Assembly (NCBI RefSeq): GCF_021295335.1
Contig: NZ_JAIWOT010000001.1
Location: 1,615,001-1,679,000 of the forward strand
Reading direction: 5' to 3'
Length of the DNA stretch: 64,000 nucleotides
Origin: Komagataeibacter sp. FNDCF1
GTDB taxonomy: Bacteria; Pseudomonadota; Alphaproteobacteria; Acetobacterales; Acetobacteraceae
The translations under genes and the position numbers were made by a program. Shown here one piece after another: positions 1 to 8,167 of this stretch (position 1 is its first letter; each line of letters opens with the position of its first letter). The notes under the pieces were generated by a model. That model had not been told where the DNA came from, ran no database searches, and was given only the letters and a program-made list of their open reading frames with translations.

Positions 1-93
1 ACGGGCGGGAGAACAGGCCATGGCGCCGTGCAGCCCATGACGGGACACAGGCATCAATTGACTTCCGCAATGCCGTGGCTTCATAATATGGAT

Positions 94-157
94 GGCAATG
101 GACTCTGCCGGATTTCATTCATGAAATCGAACCGCCCGCCGGGCTGATGATTCCTAC
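94..157 (+). promoter_or_regulatory. Fluoride riboswitch (crcB motif)
   Basis: The stretch matches the fluoride aptamer. GGCAATGG, a 4-base loop and TGCC form the first stem-loop. A variable hairpin linker (ggatttcattcatgaaatc) follows, then AACCGCCCGCCGGGC and the diagnostic CTGATGATTCCTAC. The order and spacing are those of the Pseudomonas syringae-type crcB RNA, and CTGATGA-(T)-CCTAC is the most conserved 3' part. It lies on the same strand upstream of a universal stress protein gene and crcB, the fluoride channel, which is the expected regulon. No clear intrinsic terminator follows it, so control may act on translation or through Rho. The assignment was made by eye, with no covariance search. 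Confidence 0.82.
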
Positions 158-294
158 CCGCCATACCGGTTGTGCGAGGGAGGAGTCTGTCCAGAGTCAT
201 GTGTCCTGTCATTTCCATCAATCCATATGCAGCCGTGAATGGGCCCGATGGCACTCCATGCCCCTGCCCCATTCCAGCCGGCAGGAGCAGTAAC

Positions 295-1113
295 ATGCGT
301 ATTCTCGCCATCCTTGACCGGCTGGATATCGCAGCCTTCATACTGGAGACCACCGGCGAACTGGCCAGCCGCCTGCAATGCCGGGATATCCGGGTACTCC
401 AGCCCCGGCCCGCGACCGATCCGGATTACCAGAGCCCTGATGAAGGCATGCCCAGCGATGAGGAGCGTACCCGCTTCACGCAGGACATATCCAGGCGGGC
501 GGCAGGTCTCCACAAGACCTGCCGGGACTGGGCAAAAGCAACCGGCCATGTGGACGACGTGCACTGGGTCGAAACTGCGGGCGATATCCGCCAGATCGTA
601 GCCCGTGAAGCCGCGGGGGCCGATCTTGTCGTTCTGGGTCGTCCCCGCCCTGCGGACCCCGATTATGCCAGCCAGGCCTTTGCCGGAGCCCTGTATGATG
701 CACAGGCCGCCGTGGTCGTGGCCCCGCTTCAGCACCATGCAACGGTCGGGGCGCACCCTGTCGTTGCATGGCACCCATCGGCCAAGCTGGAACGCGCAAT
801 CGAAAGTGTGTGGCCCCTGCTGGAAAAAGCGCAGGCGGTAACAGTCATCATTGGGGAGAACAGGTCGGGCGCCCAGCCGGACCCGGCACTGGTGGGCCGA
901 CTGCGCGACAGGGGCGTGCCGGTAACCGTGGACCGCTTCATCATCACGGAACGCGACACAGGCGAGCAGATCAGGGCACGCGCGCTATCGGCACGGGGCG
1001 ACCTGCTGGTCATGGGAGCCTATGACCGGCCGTATTTTATTGAATGGCTGTTTGGCGGTCCGACACGGGACATCCTGACCCACGGCACGCTGCCATTACT
1101 AACCCATCACTGA
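295..1113 (+). CDS. Universal stress protein (tandem UspA-like)
   Basis: A 272-residue cytoplasmic protein of the UspA superfamily. The N-terminus (MRILAILDRLDIAAFILET) and the second half (VVAWHPSAKLERAIES; LLVMGAYDRPYFIEWLFGG) are the typical first-strand and C-terminal nucleotide-binding segments, so two Usp-like domains are present. The C-terminal G-G-T/P-R-D-I-L-x-H-x-x-x-P-L-L pattern is the usual Usp ending (FGGPTRDILTHGTLPLL). The ATG at 295 was chosen because GGAG lies seven bases upstream and the Usp fold begins there; an in-frame GTG at 172 would add an unconserved extension. It lies between the fluoride aptamer and crcB (34-nt gap), so it is probably co-transcribed with crcB and induced by fluoride. 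Its own role in fluoride tolerance is unknown. Confidence 0.8.
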   Translation: MRILAILDRLDIAAFILETTGELASRLQCRDIRVLQPRPATDPDYQSPDEGMPSDEERTRFTQDISRRAAGLHKTCRDWAKATGHVDDVHWVETAGDIRQIVAREAAGADLVVLGRPRPADPDYASQAFAGALYDAQAAVVVAPLQHHATVGAHPVVAWHPSAKLERAIESVWPLLEKAQAVTVIIGENRSGAQPDPALVGRLRDRGVPVTVDRFIITERDTGEQIRARALSARGDLLVMGAYDRPYFIEWLFGGPTRDILTHGTLPLLTHH

Positions 1114-1147
1114 AACCCGACACCACGAAAAGAAAGCAACGTTTCCC

Positions 1148-1561
1148 ATGTACGCAAATCTGCCGCCTTCCCTGCTCATTGGTCTTGCCGGTGCGGCAGG
1201 CACGCTCCTGCGTTACTGGATCGGGTTGGCAACCGCGCGCTGGAGCCAGGTTCTGCCGTGGGGTACCATCATGATCAATGTCACCGGTTCCTTTGCAATC
1301 GCCTTCTTTGGCACCCTTACAGCCGCCAGCGGCCGACTGCCCGTGTCGGAAACCGGGCGGCTTGTCTTCATGGTCGGGCTTTGCGGTGGTTATACAACCT
1401 TTTCATCCTTCAGCCTGCAGACCCTTGATCTTCTGAAAAATGGCACCCCCGCGCGGGCAATGCTCAACATAGGGCTATCCGTCACGCTGTGCATGGCCAG
1501 TGTGACCGCAGGCTACATGGCGGCCCAGGCCATCAACGCCTTTCAGGTCAACAAAGACTGA
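1148..1561 (+). CDS. crcB: CrcB/Fluc fluoride ion channel
   Basis: A 137-residue inner-membrane protein with four predicted transmembrane segments. It has the family signatures GAAGTLLRYW near the N-terminus, GTIMINVTGSF in helix 2 and the pore motif GGYTTFSSFSLQ in helix 3. Fluc channels work as antiparallel dimers that let fluoride leave the cytoplasm. The length is normal for the family. It follows the Usp gene by 34 nt and lies downstream of the fluoride aptamer at 94-157, which gives independent support for the function. It is convergent with the FAD oxidase gene ending at 1662. Confidence 0.93.
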   Translation: MYANLPPSLLIGLAGAAGTLLRYWIGLATARWSQVLPWGTIMINVTGSFAIAFFGTLTAASGRLPVSETGRLVFMVGLCGGYTTFSSFSLQTLDLLKNGTPARAMLNIGLSVTLCMASVTAGYMAAQAINAFQVNKD

Positions 1562-1661
1562 CCGTCATCCCCCCATCATTCCGAAGCCTGACGCCGCTGG
1601 CATGACATGATACCGGTTGCCAACCGCAACCCTGCCCATGTCACGAACAGGCAGGAGCCCC

Positions 1662-3017
1662 CTATTTTTCCCGGCCGGCCCTTATTTCCTGCAACCGGAT
1701 CACGCTGTTTGCGCCAAGTTCGGTAATAATGTCCGGCATTCCTGGAAATACACGGGTGGGTGCCGGCTGGTTCGCAAACGTGCTCAGTTCCGGAAAGTCG
1801 ACGCCAGCGGCCAGATCGGCCGCCATCATCCCGGCCAGCGTACTTTTGACCGTACCAAGGCCGTTTTCACAGCATGCGGAATAGAGACCTTCTTCAATTT
1901 CCCCGAATGCAGGTACATGATTCCTGCTCAGGCAAAGCCGCCCTGCCCAGCTATATTGCATGGGTATGTCAACAAATTCGGGAAATCTTGCTGCAAACGA
2001 CCGTTTCTGCTGGCGTGCCACGCTCGCCACCCTTTTTTCGGACACCTGCATTTTCGGGTCATATGTAAAGCGGGTACGGATCACGATCCTGGGCTGTCCC
2101 TGGCTTACGATTTTCCGGACGGTCGCGCCCATCGGGTCGGCAGGCAAAAGAGCCCATTGCGGATGCCCGGCCCCATACGGGCCTGACTTGCCCGTTGGCA
2201 ACGGCGCGGTCATGGATGCATAGGTGAAAATATGCATCAGCCGACCACGAAAGAAGCCGAATTCCTGTATGAACCCGTTCACGGCTATTATGACTTTTGG
2301 CGCGGTTACACTGCCCTGATCCGTGCCGGCTTTCCAGTCCTGCCCTGTCTGGGCCAGTTCCCGCACGGGGGACCGCTCAAAAATGGAAACCCTGTCTTTC
2401 AGGCCACCAGCAAATGCATGGATATAGTCCGCAGGCTGTATCAGTGCGCAGCCGGGCGTATAAAGCCCACCGGAATAATAATCGGTTCCGGTGATTTCCT
2501 GCATTATTCTGGCATCGTATTTTTCGTATTTTTCATCGATGCCGGTTAACGACCGTGCGTAATTTTCATTCAGTGCCATGCCACGCGGTGATGCGGCAGC
2601 ATTGATCTTGCCGCTTGGATCAAACGTGGCCTGGCACATTCCATATTCGGCCGCGGCATCCGCGGCAAACTGGATGGCAAGCCGGTTCTGGGCAATTTCC
2701 AGTTTTGTCGACGCCGCATCGGCAACGGAATATTCGCCGGATGACAGGTTATGCGGCACATCGATCATGAAACCGGAATTGCGTCCGGCCGGCCCCTTGG
2801 CGATCTCACTGGCCTCAAGAATGACAATGCGCTCGCTTGGCCGGGTCTGGCTCAGGCGCCGTGCAGCGGACAGGCCTGCAAAACCGGCACCGATAATGAG
2901 CCAGTCCGCATTAATGTCCCCTGCAAGCGCCTTTGCCGGAAAGGTGCGCGAGCTCAGTGCTTCCCAGCCCGACACACCTGTGTCCACAGGGAATTTTTTT
3001 ATACGAAGCGTTGTCAT
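1662..3017 (-). CDS. FAD-dependent amine/amino-acid oxidase (DAO family)
   Basis: A 451-residue flavoprotein of the DAO superfamily, closest in appearance to the gamma-glutamylputrescine oxidase (PuuB)-like group. The dinucleotide-binding motif WLIIGAGFAGLSAARR is at about residues 39-54, followed by the ADP-ribose-binding acidic strand end (IVILEA). GRNSGFMIDVPHN after it is typical of PuuB-like oxidases, and a C-terminal ENGLGTVKSTLAG segment closes the FAD site. It is the last gene of a minus-strand operon and starts 21 nt after the aldehyde dehydrogenase gene. It probably oxidises a C-N bond to an imine whose aldehyde or keto product is handled by the neighbouring lyase and dehydrogenase. 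The substrate is not deducible; a cyclic imino acid or an N-substituted amino acid is possible. Confidence 0.75.
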   Translation of the reverse strand: MTTLRIKKFPVDTGVSGWEALSSRTFPAKALAGDINADWLIIGAGFAGLSAARRLSQTRPSERIVILEASEIAKGPAGRNSGFMIDVPHNLSSGEYSVADAASTKLEIAQNRLAIQFAADAAAEYGMCQATFDPSGKINAAASPRGMALNENYARSLTGIDEKYEKYDARIMQEITGTDYYSGGLYTPGCALIQPADYIHAFAGGLKDRVSIFERSPVRELAQTGQDWKAGTDQGSVTAPKVIIAVNGFIQEFGFFRGRLMHIFTYASMTAPLPTGKSGPYGAGHPQWALLPADPMGATVRKIVSQGQPRIVIRTRFTYDPKMQVSEKRVASVARQQKRSFAARFPEFVDIPMQYSWAGRLCLSRNHVPAFGEIEEGLYSACCENGLGTVKSTLAGMMAADLAAGVDFPELSTFANQPAPTRVFPGMPDIITELGANSVIRLQEIRAGREK

Positions 3018-3038
3018 GCACTTTGCTCGCCAGTTTTC

Positions 3039-4538
3039 CTAGTTGGATGTATTCAGCCAGATTGTCTTAATTTCAGTATACTGGTCATGCGCGTAAATTG
3101 ACTTGTCGCGCCCGCCGAAACCAGACTCCTTATAACCACCGAATGGCGTGGTTACATCACCTTCACCATAACAGTTGACCGTAACAACACCAGCACGAAT
3201 TGCCGCCGAAAGCTTCATGGCGTGGCGGATACTGCCTGTATAGACCGAAGCCGCAAGGCCATAAACAGTGTCATTGGCCAGTTCAATGGCTTCATCAACA
3301 GTGTTAAAGGTCGATATTGCAAGAATCGGACCAAATATCTCTTCCTGGAAAATACGGCTTCCGGGATCGACATTATCGACGATTGTCGCCTCGACATATC
3401 TGCCATCGATCGCATGACCGCCACAGACGACATTGCTCTTGTCAGCCGTGTCCATGACAAGATCGATATAGGATTTCACTTTTGCAAAGTGTTCCGTGCT
3501 GACCAGGGCCCCGAGCGCATTTTCCGGGTCGAGCGGGTCGCCCATCTTCCATTCGCCTACGCATGCAAGCATATGGCGCAGCAGTTCGTCCTTGATCGAA
3601 TGATGGACGATCAGGCGCGACGTGGCCGAGCAGTTTTCGCCCATGTTCCAGAAGGCGCCGTTGATCACGTGTTCCGCGACACTCTTCAGGTCTTCCGCAT
3701 CCGCCAGAACAACAGCCGGGTTCTTGCCGCCGCATTCCAGTACGATACGTTTCAGGTTGGAATCCGCCGCATACCGCAGGAAACGACGGCCCGTGGTCGT
3801 TGAACCGGTAAAGCTGACCATCGAGATGCCGTTATGCAGGCCGATCGGCTCGCCGACATCGCGGCCCGTGCCGGTAATGACATTGAACACGCCTGCCGGA
3901 ATACCGGCCTGAAAAGCCAGTTCCGCCGCCCGCAGGCTGGTCAGGGATGTCTGTTCCGCCGGCTTGAGAACCACGGAGCAGCCTGCCGCCAGTGCCGGTC
4001 CCGCCTTCCACGCCAGCATGAGCAGGGGGAAATTCCACGGCAGGACACAGCCCACGACGCCAATCGGTTCACGCACGATCAGTGCCACCGCGTCCGGCCC
4101 GACAGGGGCCGTGCTGTCATAGATCTTATCAATCAGTTCCGCGTGCCAGCGGATTGTATTGATTGTTTCGGCCACGTCTATGGTCTGGCATTCACGGACA
4201 GGCTTGCCGCTGTCCAGACTTTCCATGACCGCCAGTTCATGCCGGTTCTCATGCAGGAGATCGGCAAATTTCAGCATGATTGCCTTGCGCTCGGCGGGGG
4301 CAAGCGAACGCCATGCCCCGCTGTCGAAGGCCGTCTGTGCCGCTGTGGTAACATAATCCACATCGTCAGCATTACAGGCCGCGACCTTCGTGAGGACTTT
4401 CCCCGTCGCCGGGTTGACGGTATCAAACGTCTTTCCCGATGCTGCGGGCTGGAAAGCACCGTTGATGAACGCACCGGACGGATATGACAGCTTTTCGGCA
4501 ATGGCCGCGTATTGTGCCTTGGTCAGGACATCGCTCAT
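3039..4538 (-). CDS. NAD(P)-dependent aldehyde dehydrogenase
   Basis: A 499-residue soluble enzyme of the ALDH superfamily, similar in layout to PuuC/betaine-aldehyde type enzymes. The cofactor-binding motifs VLPWNFPLLM and FTGSTTTGR, the catalytic glutamate in LECGGKNP and the catalytic cysteine in FWNMGENCSATSR are all intact, as is the C-terminal PFGGYKESGFGGRD. It oxidises an aldehyde to a carboxylate with NAD(P)+. Its ATG overlaps the stop codon of the upstream DapA-family gene (ATGA), so the two are translationally coupled. In hydroxyproline-type pathways an ALDH follows a DapA-family deaminase and oxidises alpha-ketoglutarate semialdehyde, which is one possible role here. Confidence 0.88.
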   Translation of the reverse strand: MSDVLTKAQYAAIAEKLSYPSGAFINGAFQPAASGKTFDTVNPATGKVLTKVAACNADDVDYVTTAAQTAFDSGAWRSLAPAERKAIMLKFADLLHENRHELAVMESLDSGKPVRECQTIDVAETINTIRWHAELIDKIYDSTAPVGPDAVALIVREPIGVVGCVLPWNFPLLMLAWKAGPALAAGCSVVLKPAEQTSLTSLRAAELAFQAGIPAGVFNVITGTGRDVGEPIGLHNGISMVSFTGSTTTGRRFLRYAADSNLKRIVLECGGKNPAVVLADAEDLKSVAEHVINGAFWNMGENCSATSRLIVHHSIKDELLRHMLACVGEWKMGDPLDPENALGALVSTEHFAKVKSYIDLVMDTADKSNVVCGGHAIDGRYVEATIVDNVDPGSRIFQEEIFGPILAISTFNTVDEAIELANDTVYGLAASVYTGSIRHAMKLSAAIRAGVVTVNCYGEGDVTTPFGGYKESGFGGRDKSIYAHDQYTEIKTIWLNTSN

Positions 4539-5443
4539 TCGGACGCTCCAGCAACGATTTTTGCAACATTGGTCTGGATATTCTTGACAATATCCCGAAG
4601 GCTGCCCTGTTCTTCAGCCGTCAGCGGCCCCAGCGGGGCGCGGACCGGGCCGGTTGGCTGGCCGGTCACTTCGCATCCGAATTTGATGGACTGCACGAAT
4701 TTTCCGGATTCAAGGAAGTCCATGAGCGGCATCATCGCCTTCATGATCTTCCTGCCCTTTGCAAAATCCTTTTCCACAACGCAGGCTTCGTAAAGTGCGA
4801 TATGTTCGGCAGGAATGAAGTTGGACCCCGCGCATACCCAGCTTTTCGCACCCCATGCAAAGAATTCAAGCGCCTGGTCATCCCACCCGCAGGAAAGGGA
4901 AATCTGGGGATAGTGACAGGCCAGCAGGTGCAGGGTGTTCATATCCCCCGAGCTTTCCTTGATCGCGACGACATTCTTCGACTTCACGACCATGTCAAAA
5001 TAGGTGGCGTCCATGCTGACACCCATCCGGGCCGGATAATTGTAAAGCATGATCGGCAGACCGGCCGCCTGATCAATCTTCAGTGCATGGACCGCATTTT
5101 CCTCTGCCGTTGGCAGGGCATAGGGGGGGGACGTAACCAGAATTGCACTGGCACCGATTTCCCTGGCGCCCTTTGCATATTCGATCGCATCTTCCGTGCG
5201 GGTGGCGCCCGTGCCGACAATCAGCGGCAGCCTGGAGCCAATCACGTCCTTGGCATAGGCAGCAAGGTCCAGACGCTCCTGCATGGTCTGGGCATAGTAT
5301 TCACCAGTAGATCCGGCAATAACGATACCGTGCACCTTGGCTGCAACAAGCTTTTCGAGATGATTCGCATAAGCCTTTTTGTCAATTTCACCCGAAGGTG
5401 TCATTGTTGTTACCGCCGGGGTATAAATACCTTCAAATTTCAT
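4535..5443 (-). CDS. DapA-family (DHDPS/NAL superfamily) lyase, catabolic
   Basis: A 302-residue TIM-barrel class I aldolase of the dihydrodipicolinate synthase/N-acetylneuraminate lyase family. The pyruvate-binding loop GSTGEYYAQT, the tyrosine motif MLYNYPARMG and the Schiff-base lysine in VVAIKESSGD are present. The ATG at 5443 was chosen because the fold begins at MKFEGIYTPAVTTMT; longer reading upstream would run through the regulator gene. It overlaps the GntR gene by 11 nt and the ALDH gene by 4 nt. That context argues against a housekeeping lysine-biosynthesis dapA and for a catabolic dehydratase/deaminase or aldolase, for example of the 4-hydroxyproline or keto-sugar-acid type. The true substrate is unknown. 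Confidence 0.82.
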   Translation of the reverse strand: MKFEGIYTPAVTTMTPSGEIDKKAYANHLEKLVAAKVHGIVIAGSTGEYYAQTMQERLDLAAYAKDVIGSRLPLIVGTGATRTEDAIEYAKGAREIGASAILVTSPPYALPTAEENAVHALKIDQAAGLPIMLYNYPARMGVSMDATYFDMVVKSKNVVAIKESSGDMNTLHLLACHYPQISLSCGWDDQALEFFAWGAKSWVCAGSNFIPAEHIALYEACVVEKDFAKGRKIMKAMMPLMDFLESGKFVQSIKFGCEVTGQPTGPVRAPLGPLTAEEQGSLRDIVKNIQTNVAKIVAGASE

Positions 5444-6149
5444 GATTTTTCCCACAACAGTTTTGTTCAGCCATAACAAAGGCATTCGGTTCCATTGCCT
5501 GTGGGGCAATATACATTTCCATGTTCTCACGAGAGAGTTCCCAATGGTCGAACACAAGGTCGACCACCGCCTGCTCATCGCGCGATTCAATGGCCCGTAT
5601 GAAGCCATCATGGTGTTCCACGGCTGTTTTGAGCCGTTGCATCATATCACCATTCTGCGGGCGATAGAATGTATTGCCAATACGGGCGTGGTCGATCAGA
5701 AGACGGTTCAGGCTAGGCCTCAGGTATTCATTACCTGACATCTCTCCCATTATTTCATGGAATCGATTATTTTCCAGAACCATTCCAGAAACATTGGCTT
5801 CCGAACTCGCCGCACGGAACAGTTCCTGACATTCTTTCAGTTCGGCAAGCTGCTCTTTCCTGAAGTTCTGGACCGCAAGCCGGGCAATCGCAGCATAGAT
5901 CATTGGCGCGACAAGGAAGAAATTACGCAAGGTCGTGTAATTCATTGGCGCCACGCGCGCGCCCTTGTTTTCCCTGATATCCAGGTACCCTTCTCCCGCC
6001 AGACGGCGCAGCACGTCACGGACAGGCGTTCTGGACAGGGAATAGCGTTCACTGAGAGCGACTTCATCCAGGTCCTGATCAGGATCAAGTTCCATTATGA
6101 GTATAAGGCGCTTCAGATCCTCGTAGAGATACTCTTTGCCGATCTTCAT
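5433..6149 (-). CDS. GntR-family transcriptional regulator (FadR/FCD type)
   Basis: A 238-residue DNA-binding protein. An N-terminal winged helix-turn-helix (LYEDLKRLILIMEL...ALSERYSLSRTPVRDVLRRLAGEGYL, about residues 8-65) is followed by an all-helical FCD ligand domain with the metal-site pattern of this subfamily (ENNRFHEIMGEMSGN, later VEHHDGFIRAIESRD). The start at 6149 (MKIGKEYLYED) is just ahead of the winged helix; an upstream in-frame extension to 6404 is not conserved-looking. It is the first gene of the operon with the DapA-family lyase, ALDH and oxidase, so it is most likely their local regulator, responding to a pathway acid. A near-palindromic element containing TGTACA lies 86 nt upstream of the start and recurs before the AraC-type gene. 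Confidence 0.85.
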   Translation of the reverse strand: MKIGKEYLYEDLKRLILIMELDPDQDLDEVALSERYSLSRTPVRDVLRRLAGEGYLDIRENKGARVAPMNYTTLRNFFLVAPMIYAAIARLAVQNFRKEQLAELKECQELFRAASSEANVSGMVLENNRFHEIMGEMSGNEYLRPSLNRLLIDHARIGNTFYRPQNGDMMQRLKTAVEHHDGFIRAIESRDEQAVVDLVFDHWELSRENMEMYIAPQAMEPNAFVMAEQNCCGKNHEI

Positions 6150-6234
6150 GCCAGTTCGCTCCGGTCCGTCGCTCGTGGATGTAACTTTTCCTTTTGCAAG
6201 CACTACATGATCGCTACGACATGTCAACAAAAAC

Positions 6235-6254
6235 GTATTTTTTATGTACACAAT
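6235..6254. promoter_or_regulatory. Candidate operator, copy 1 (upstream of GntR gene)
   Basis: GTATTTTTTATGTACACAAT lies between the GntR gene and glyA. Its reverse-complement counterpart at 9395-9414 matches at 18 of 20 positions, differing only at two central bases. The core ATGTACACAAT is a near palindrome, as expected for a GntR dimer site. Assignment to the GntR regulator is an inference from position. Confidence 0.45.
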
Positions 6255-6630
6255 CCTGGAAAGGCTACATGTTCCCGCCTCTGTAATCCGGTCTGGAAAT
6301 GATGGTGATCCGCCTTTTATCCGCTCGGATCCGGCAACATGACCGCATCCCGTCAGGCCATTCCAGCCAGCACATGCGGCCTGCCTGACTGTTGTCGTAT
6401 TCAAACAATTTCAAAGACGACAACATCCTATTCGGTTAATGGGGAAATCGTTAGATATCCCCTGCCGCCATTACTTCTCCGTCAAAATCATGATCAACAT
6501 GAACGCCAGCAGATACGCATATACCCGGATGACATGTTTTATTTACCCTGCCTGTAAATGGACATCGGTTTTGCGTCAGTAGAAGTCTGGCCATGCTGTT
6601 GTCAGATATGTCGTGATCAAAGGTTACAGA
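6255..6630. other. Intergenic region between GntR operon and glyA
   Basis: A divergent regulatory region of about 480 bases in total (6150-6630). It is markedly AT-richer than the flanking genes. Apart from the candidate operator at 6235-6254 and the glyA ribosome-binding site (AAAGG at 6620-6624), I see no gene or RNA. Promoters for both directions must lie here, but no convincing -35/-10 pair stands out. Confidence 0.6.
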
Positions 6631-7923
6631 ATGTCCAACCCTCTCAATACAAAAGAGTATTTCCGCGCCCCGCTGAGCGAGGCGGACCCGGCCGTGGCCG
6701 CGATGATCGATGCAGAAAAGGTGCGCCAGCGCGACGGGATCGAACTGATCGCGAGCGAGAACATGGTCTCGGCCGCCGTCATGGCGGCACAGGGCAGCGT
6801 GCTGACCAACAAGTATGCCGAAGGCTATCCCGGCCGCCGCTATTACGGCGGCTGCGTGGAAGTGGACAAGGTCGAGAGCCTGGCCATCGACCGCGTGAAG
6901 CAGATGTTCGGCGCCGAATTCGCCAACGTGCAGCCCCATTCCGGCGCCAACGCCAACCAGGCCGCCTTCATGGCCATGGTGAAGCCCGGCGATACCGTGA
7001 TGGGCATGAGCCTGGCCGCCGGTGGTCACCTGACCCATGGCGCCGCCCCCAACTATTCCGGCAAGTGGTTCAATGCGGTGCAGTATGGCGTGCGCGCCGG
7101 GGACGGCCTGCTGGACTATGAGGAAATGGAGCGCCTGGCCCGCGCCGAGAAGCCGAAGCTGATCGTGGCCGGTGGCTCGGCCTATCCGCGCATCATCGAC
7201 TTCGCGCGCTTCCGCGCCATCGCCGATGAGGTCGGTGCCTACCTGATGGTGGACATGGCCCATTTCGCGGGGCTGGTCGCCGCCGGGCTGTACCCCTCGC
7301 CCGTGTCGCATGCGCATGTGGTCACCTCCACCACCCACAAGACCCTGCGCGGGCCGCGTGGCGGGCTGATCCTGACCAATGACGCGGACCTGGCGAAGAA
7401 GATCAACTCCGCCGTGTTCCCCGGCCTGCAGGGCGGCCCGCTCATGCATGTCATCGCCGCCAAGGCCGTGGCGTTTGGCGAGGCGCTGCGCCCCGACTTC
7501 CGCACCTACCAGGAAGCGGTGGCCAGCAATGCCCGCGTGCTGGCCGAAACGCTGGTCGCAAGCGGTTTCGACATCGTGACCGGCGGCACGGACTGCCACC
7601 TGCTGCTTGTTGACCTGCGGCCCAAGAACGTGACCGGCCGCGCCGCCGAGCGGGCGCTGGAGCGCGCGGGCATCACCGCCAACAAGAACGCCATCCCGTT
7701 CGACCCGCAGAAGCCGGCCATTACTTCGGGCATCCGCCTGGGCAGCCCGGCGGCGACCGCACGCGGCTTTGGCGAGGCGGAGTTCCGTGAGATCGGCCTC
7801 ATGATCGACGAGGTCCTGACCGCTCTCGCAAAAAGCGAAGGCGAGGCAGGATGCGAAAAGACCGAGCACGCCGTCCATGAACGCGTCAAGGCGCTCTGCG
7901 CACGCTTCCCCATCTATGCCTGA
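6631..7923 (+). CDS. glyA: Serine hydroxymethyltransferase
   Basis: A 430-residue PLP enzyme that interconverts serine plus THF with glycine plus 5,10-methylene-THF. The start at 6631 ([11 protein letters not shown]) follows AAAGG with a 7-nt gap; an in-frame GTG at 6613 lacks such a site. Family motifs are intact: [49 protein letters not shown] and the PLP lysine in [14 protein letters not shown]. It stands alone between two regulator genes close to the sarcosine oxidase operon and serine dehydratase. This suggests a catabolic copy that turns sarcosine-derived glycine and methylene-THF into serine, rather than, or besides, the housekeeping enzyme. Whether another glyA exists cannot be seen here. 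Confidence 0.95.
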   Translation: MSNPLNTKEYFRAPLSEADPAVAAMIDAEKVRQRDGIELIASENMVSAAVMAAQGSVLTNKYAEGYPGRRYYGGCVEVDKVESLAIDRVKQMFGAEFANVQPHSGANANQAAFMAMVKPGDTVMGMSLAAGGHLTHGAAPNYSGKWFNAVQYGVRAGDGLLDYEEMERLARAEKPKLIVAGGSAYPRIIDFARFRAIADEVGAYLMVDMAHFAGLVAAGLYPSPVSHAHVVTSTTHKTLRGPRGGLILTNDADLAKKINSAVFPGLQGGPLMHVIAAKAVAFGEALRPDFRTYQEAVASNARVLAETLVASGFDIVTGGTDCHLLLVDLRPKNVTGRAAERALERAGITANKNAIPFDPQKPAITSGIRLGSPAATARGFGEAEFREIGLMIDEVLTALAKSEGEAGCEKTEHAVHERVKALCARFPIYA

Positions 7924-7932
7924 GTAATACCG

Positions 7933-7977
7933 GTCATGACCCCGCCCTGCCTGACGCAATGCAGGCGGGGTCATGAC
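7933..7977 (+). terminator. Intrinsic terminator of glyA
   Basis: GTCATGACCCCGCC pairs perfectly with GGCGGGGTCATGAC (14 bp). The stem extends inward by CTGC/GCAG with a one-base bulge, and a short T-tract (TTT) follows. It starts 10 nt after the glyA stop codon and lies between the convergent glyA and AraC-type genes. Confidence 0.75.
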
Positions 7978-8167
7978 TTTACCGGGAATAAAACCGGGAG
8001 TGCTCCCGGAACATCCCCCTTGCTACCGATATCGTAGCGCGTCCCGCTACCGCCGCGCCCCGGTCAGACAGCCCTTAACAGACTGCCCGCTTGCGGATAG
8101 GACGGCGCAACCGCGCCAGCAGATGATGCAGCCATCCGTACCCTGCGGGGAGACCGCTCTGTCGTGA

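Noticed and set aside
4535-5443. Housekeeping dapA of lysine biosynthesis
   Set aside because: It overlaps a GntR regulator and an aldehyde dehydrogenase gene in a catabolic-type operon, so a catabolic family member is more likely.
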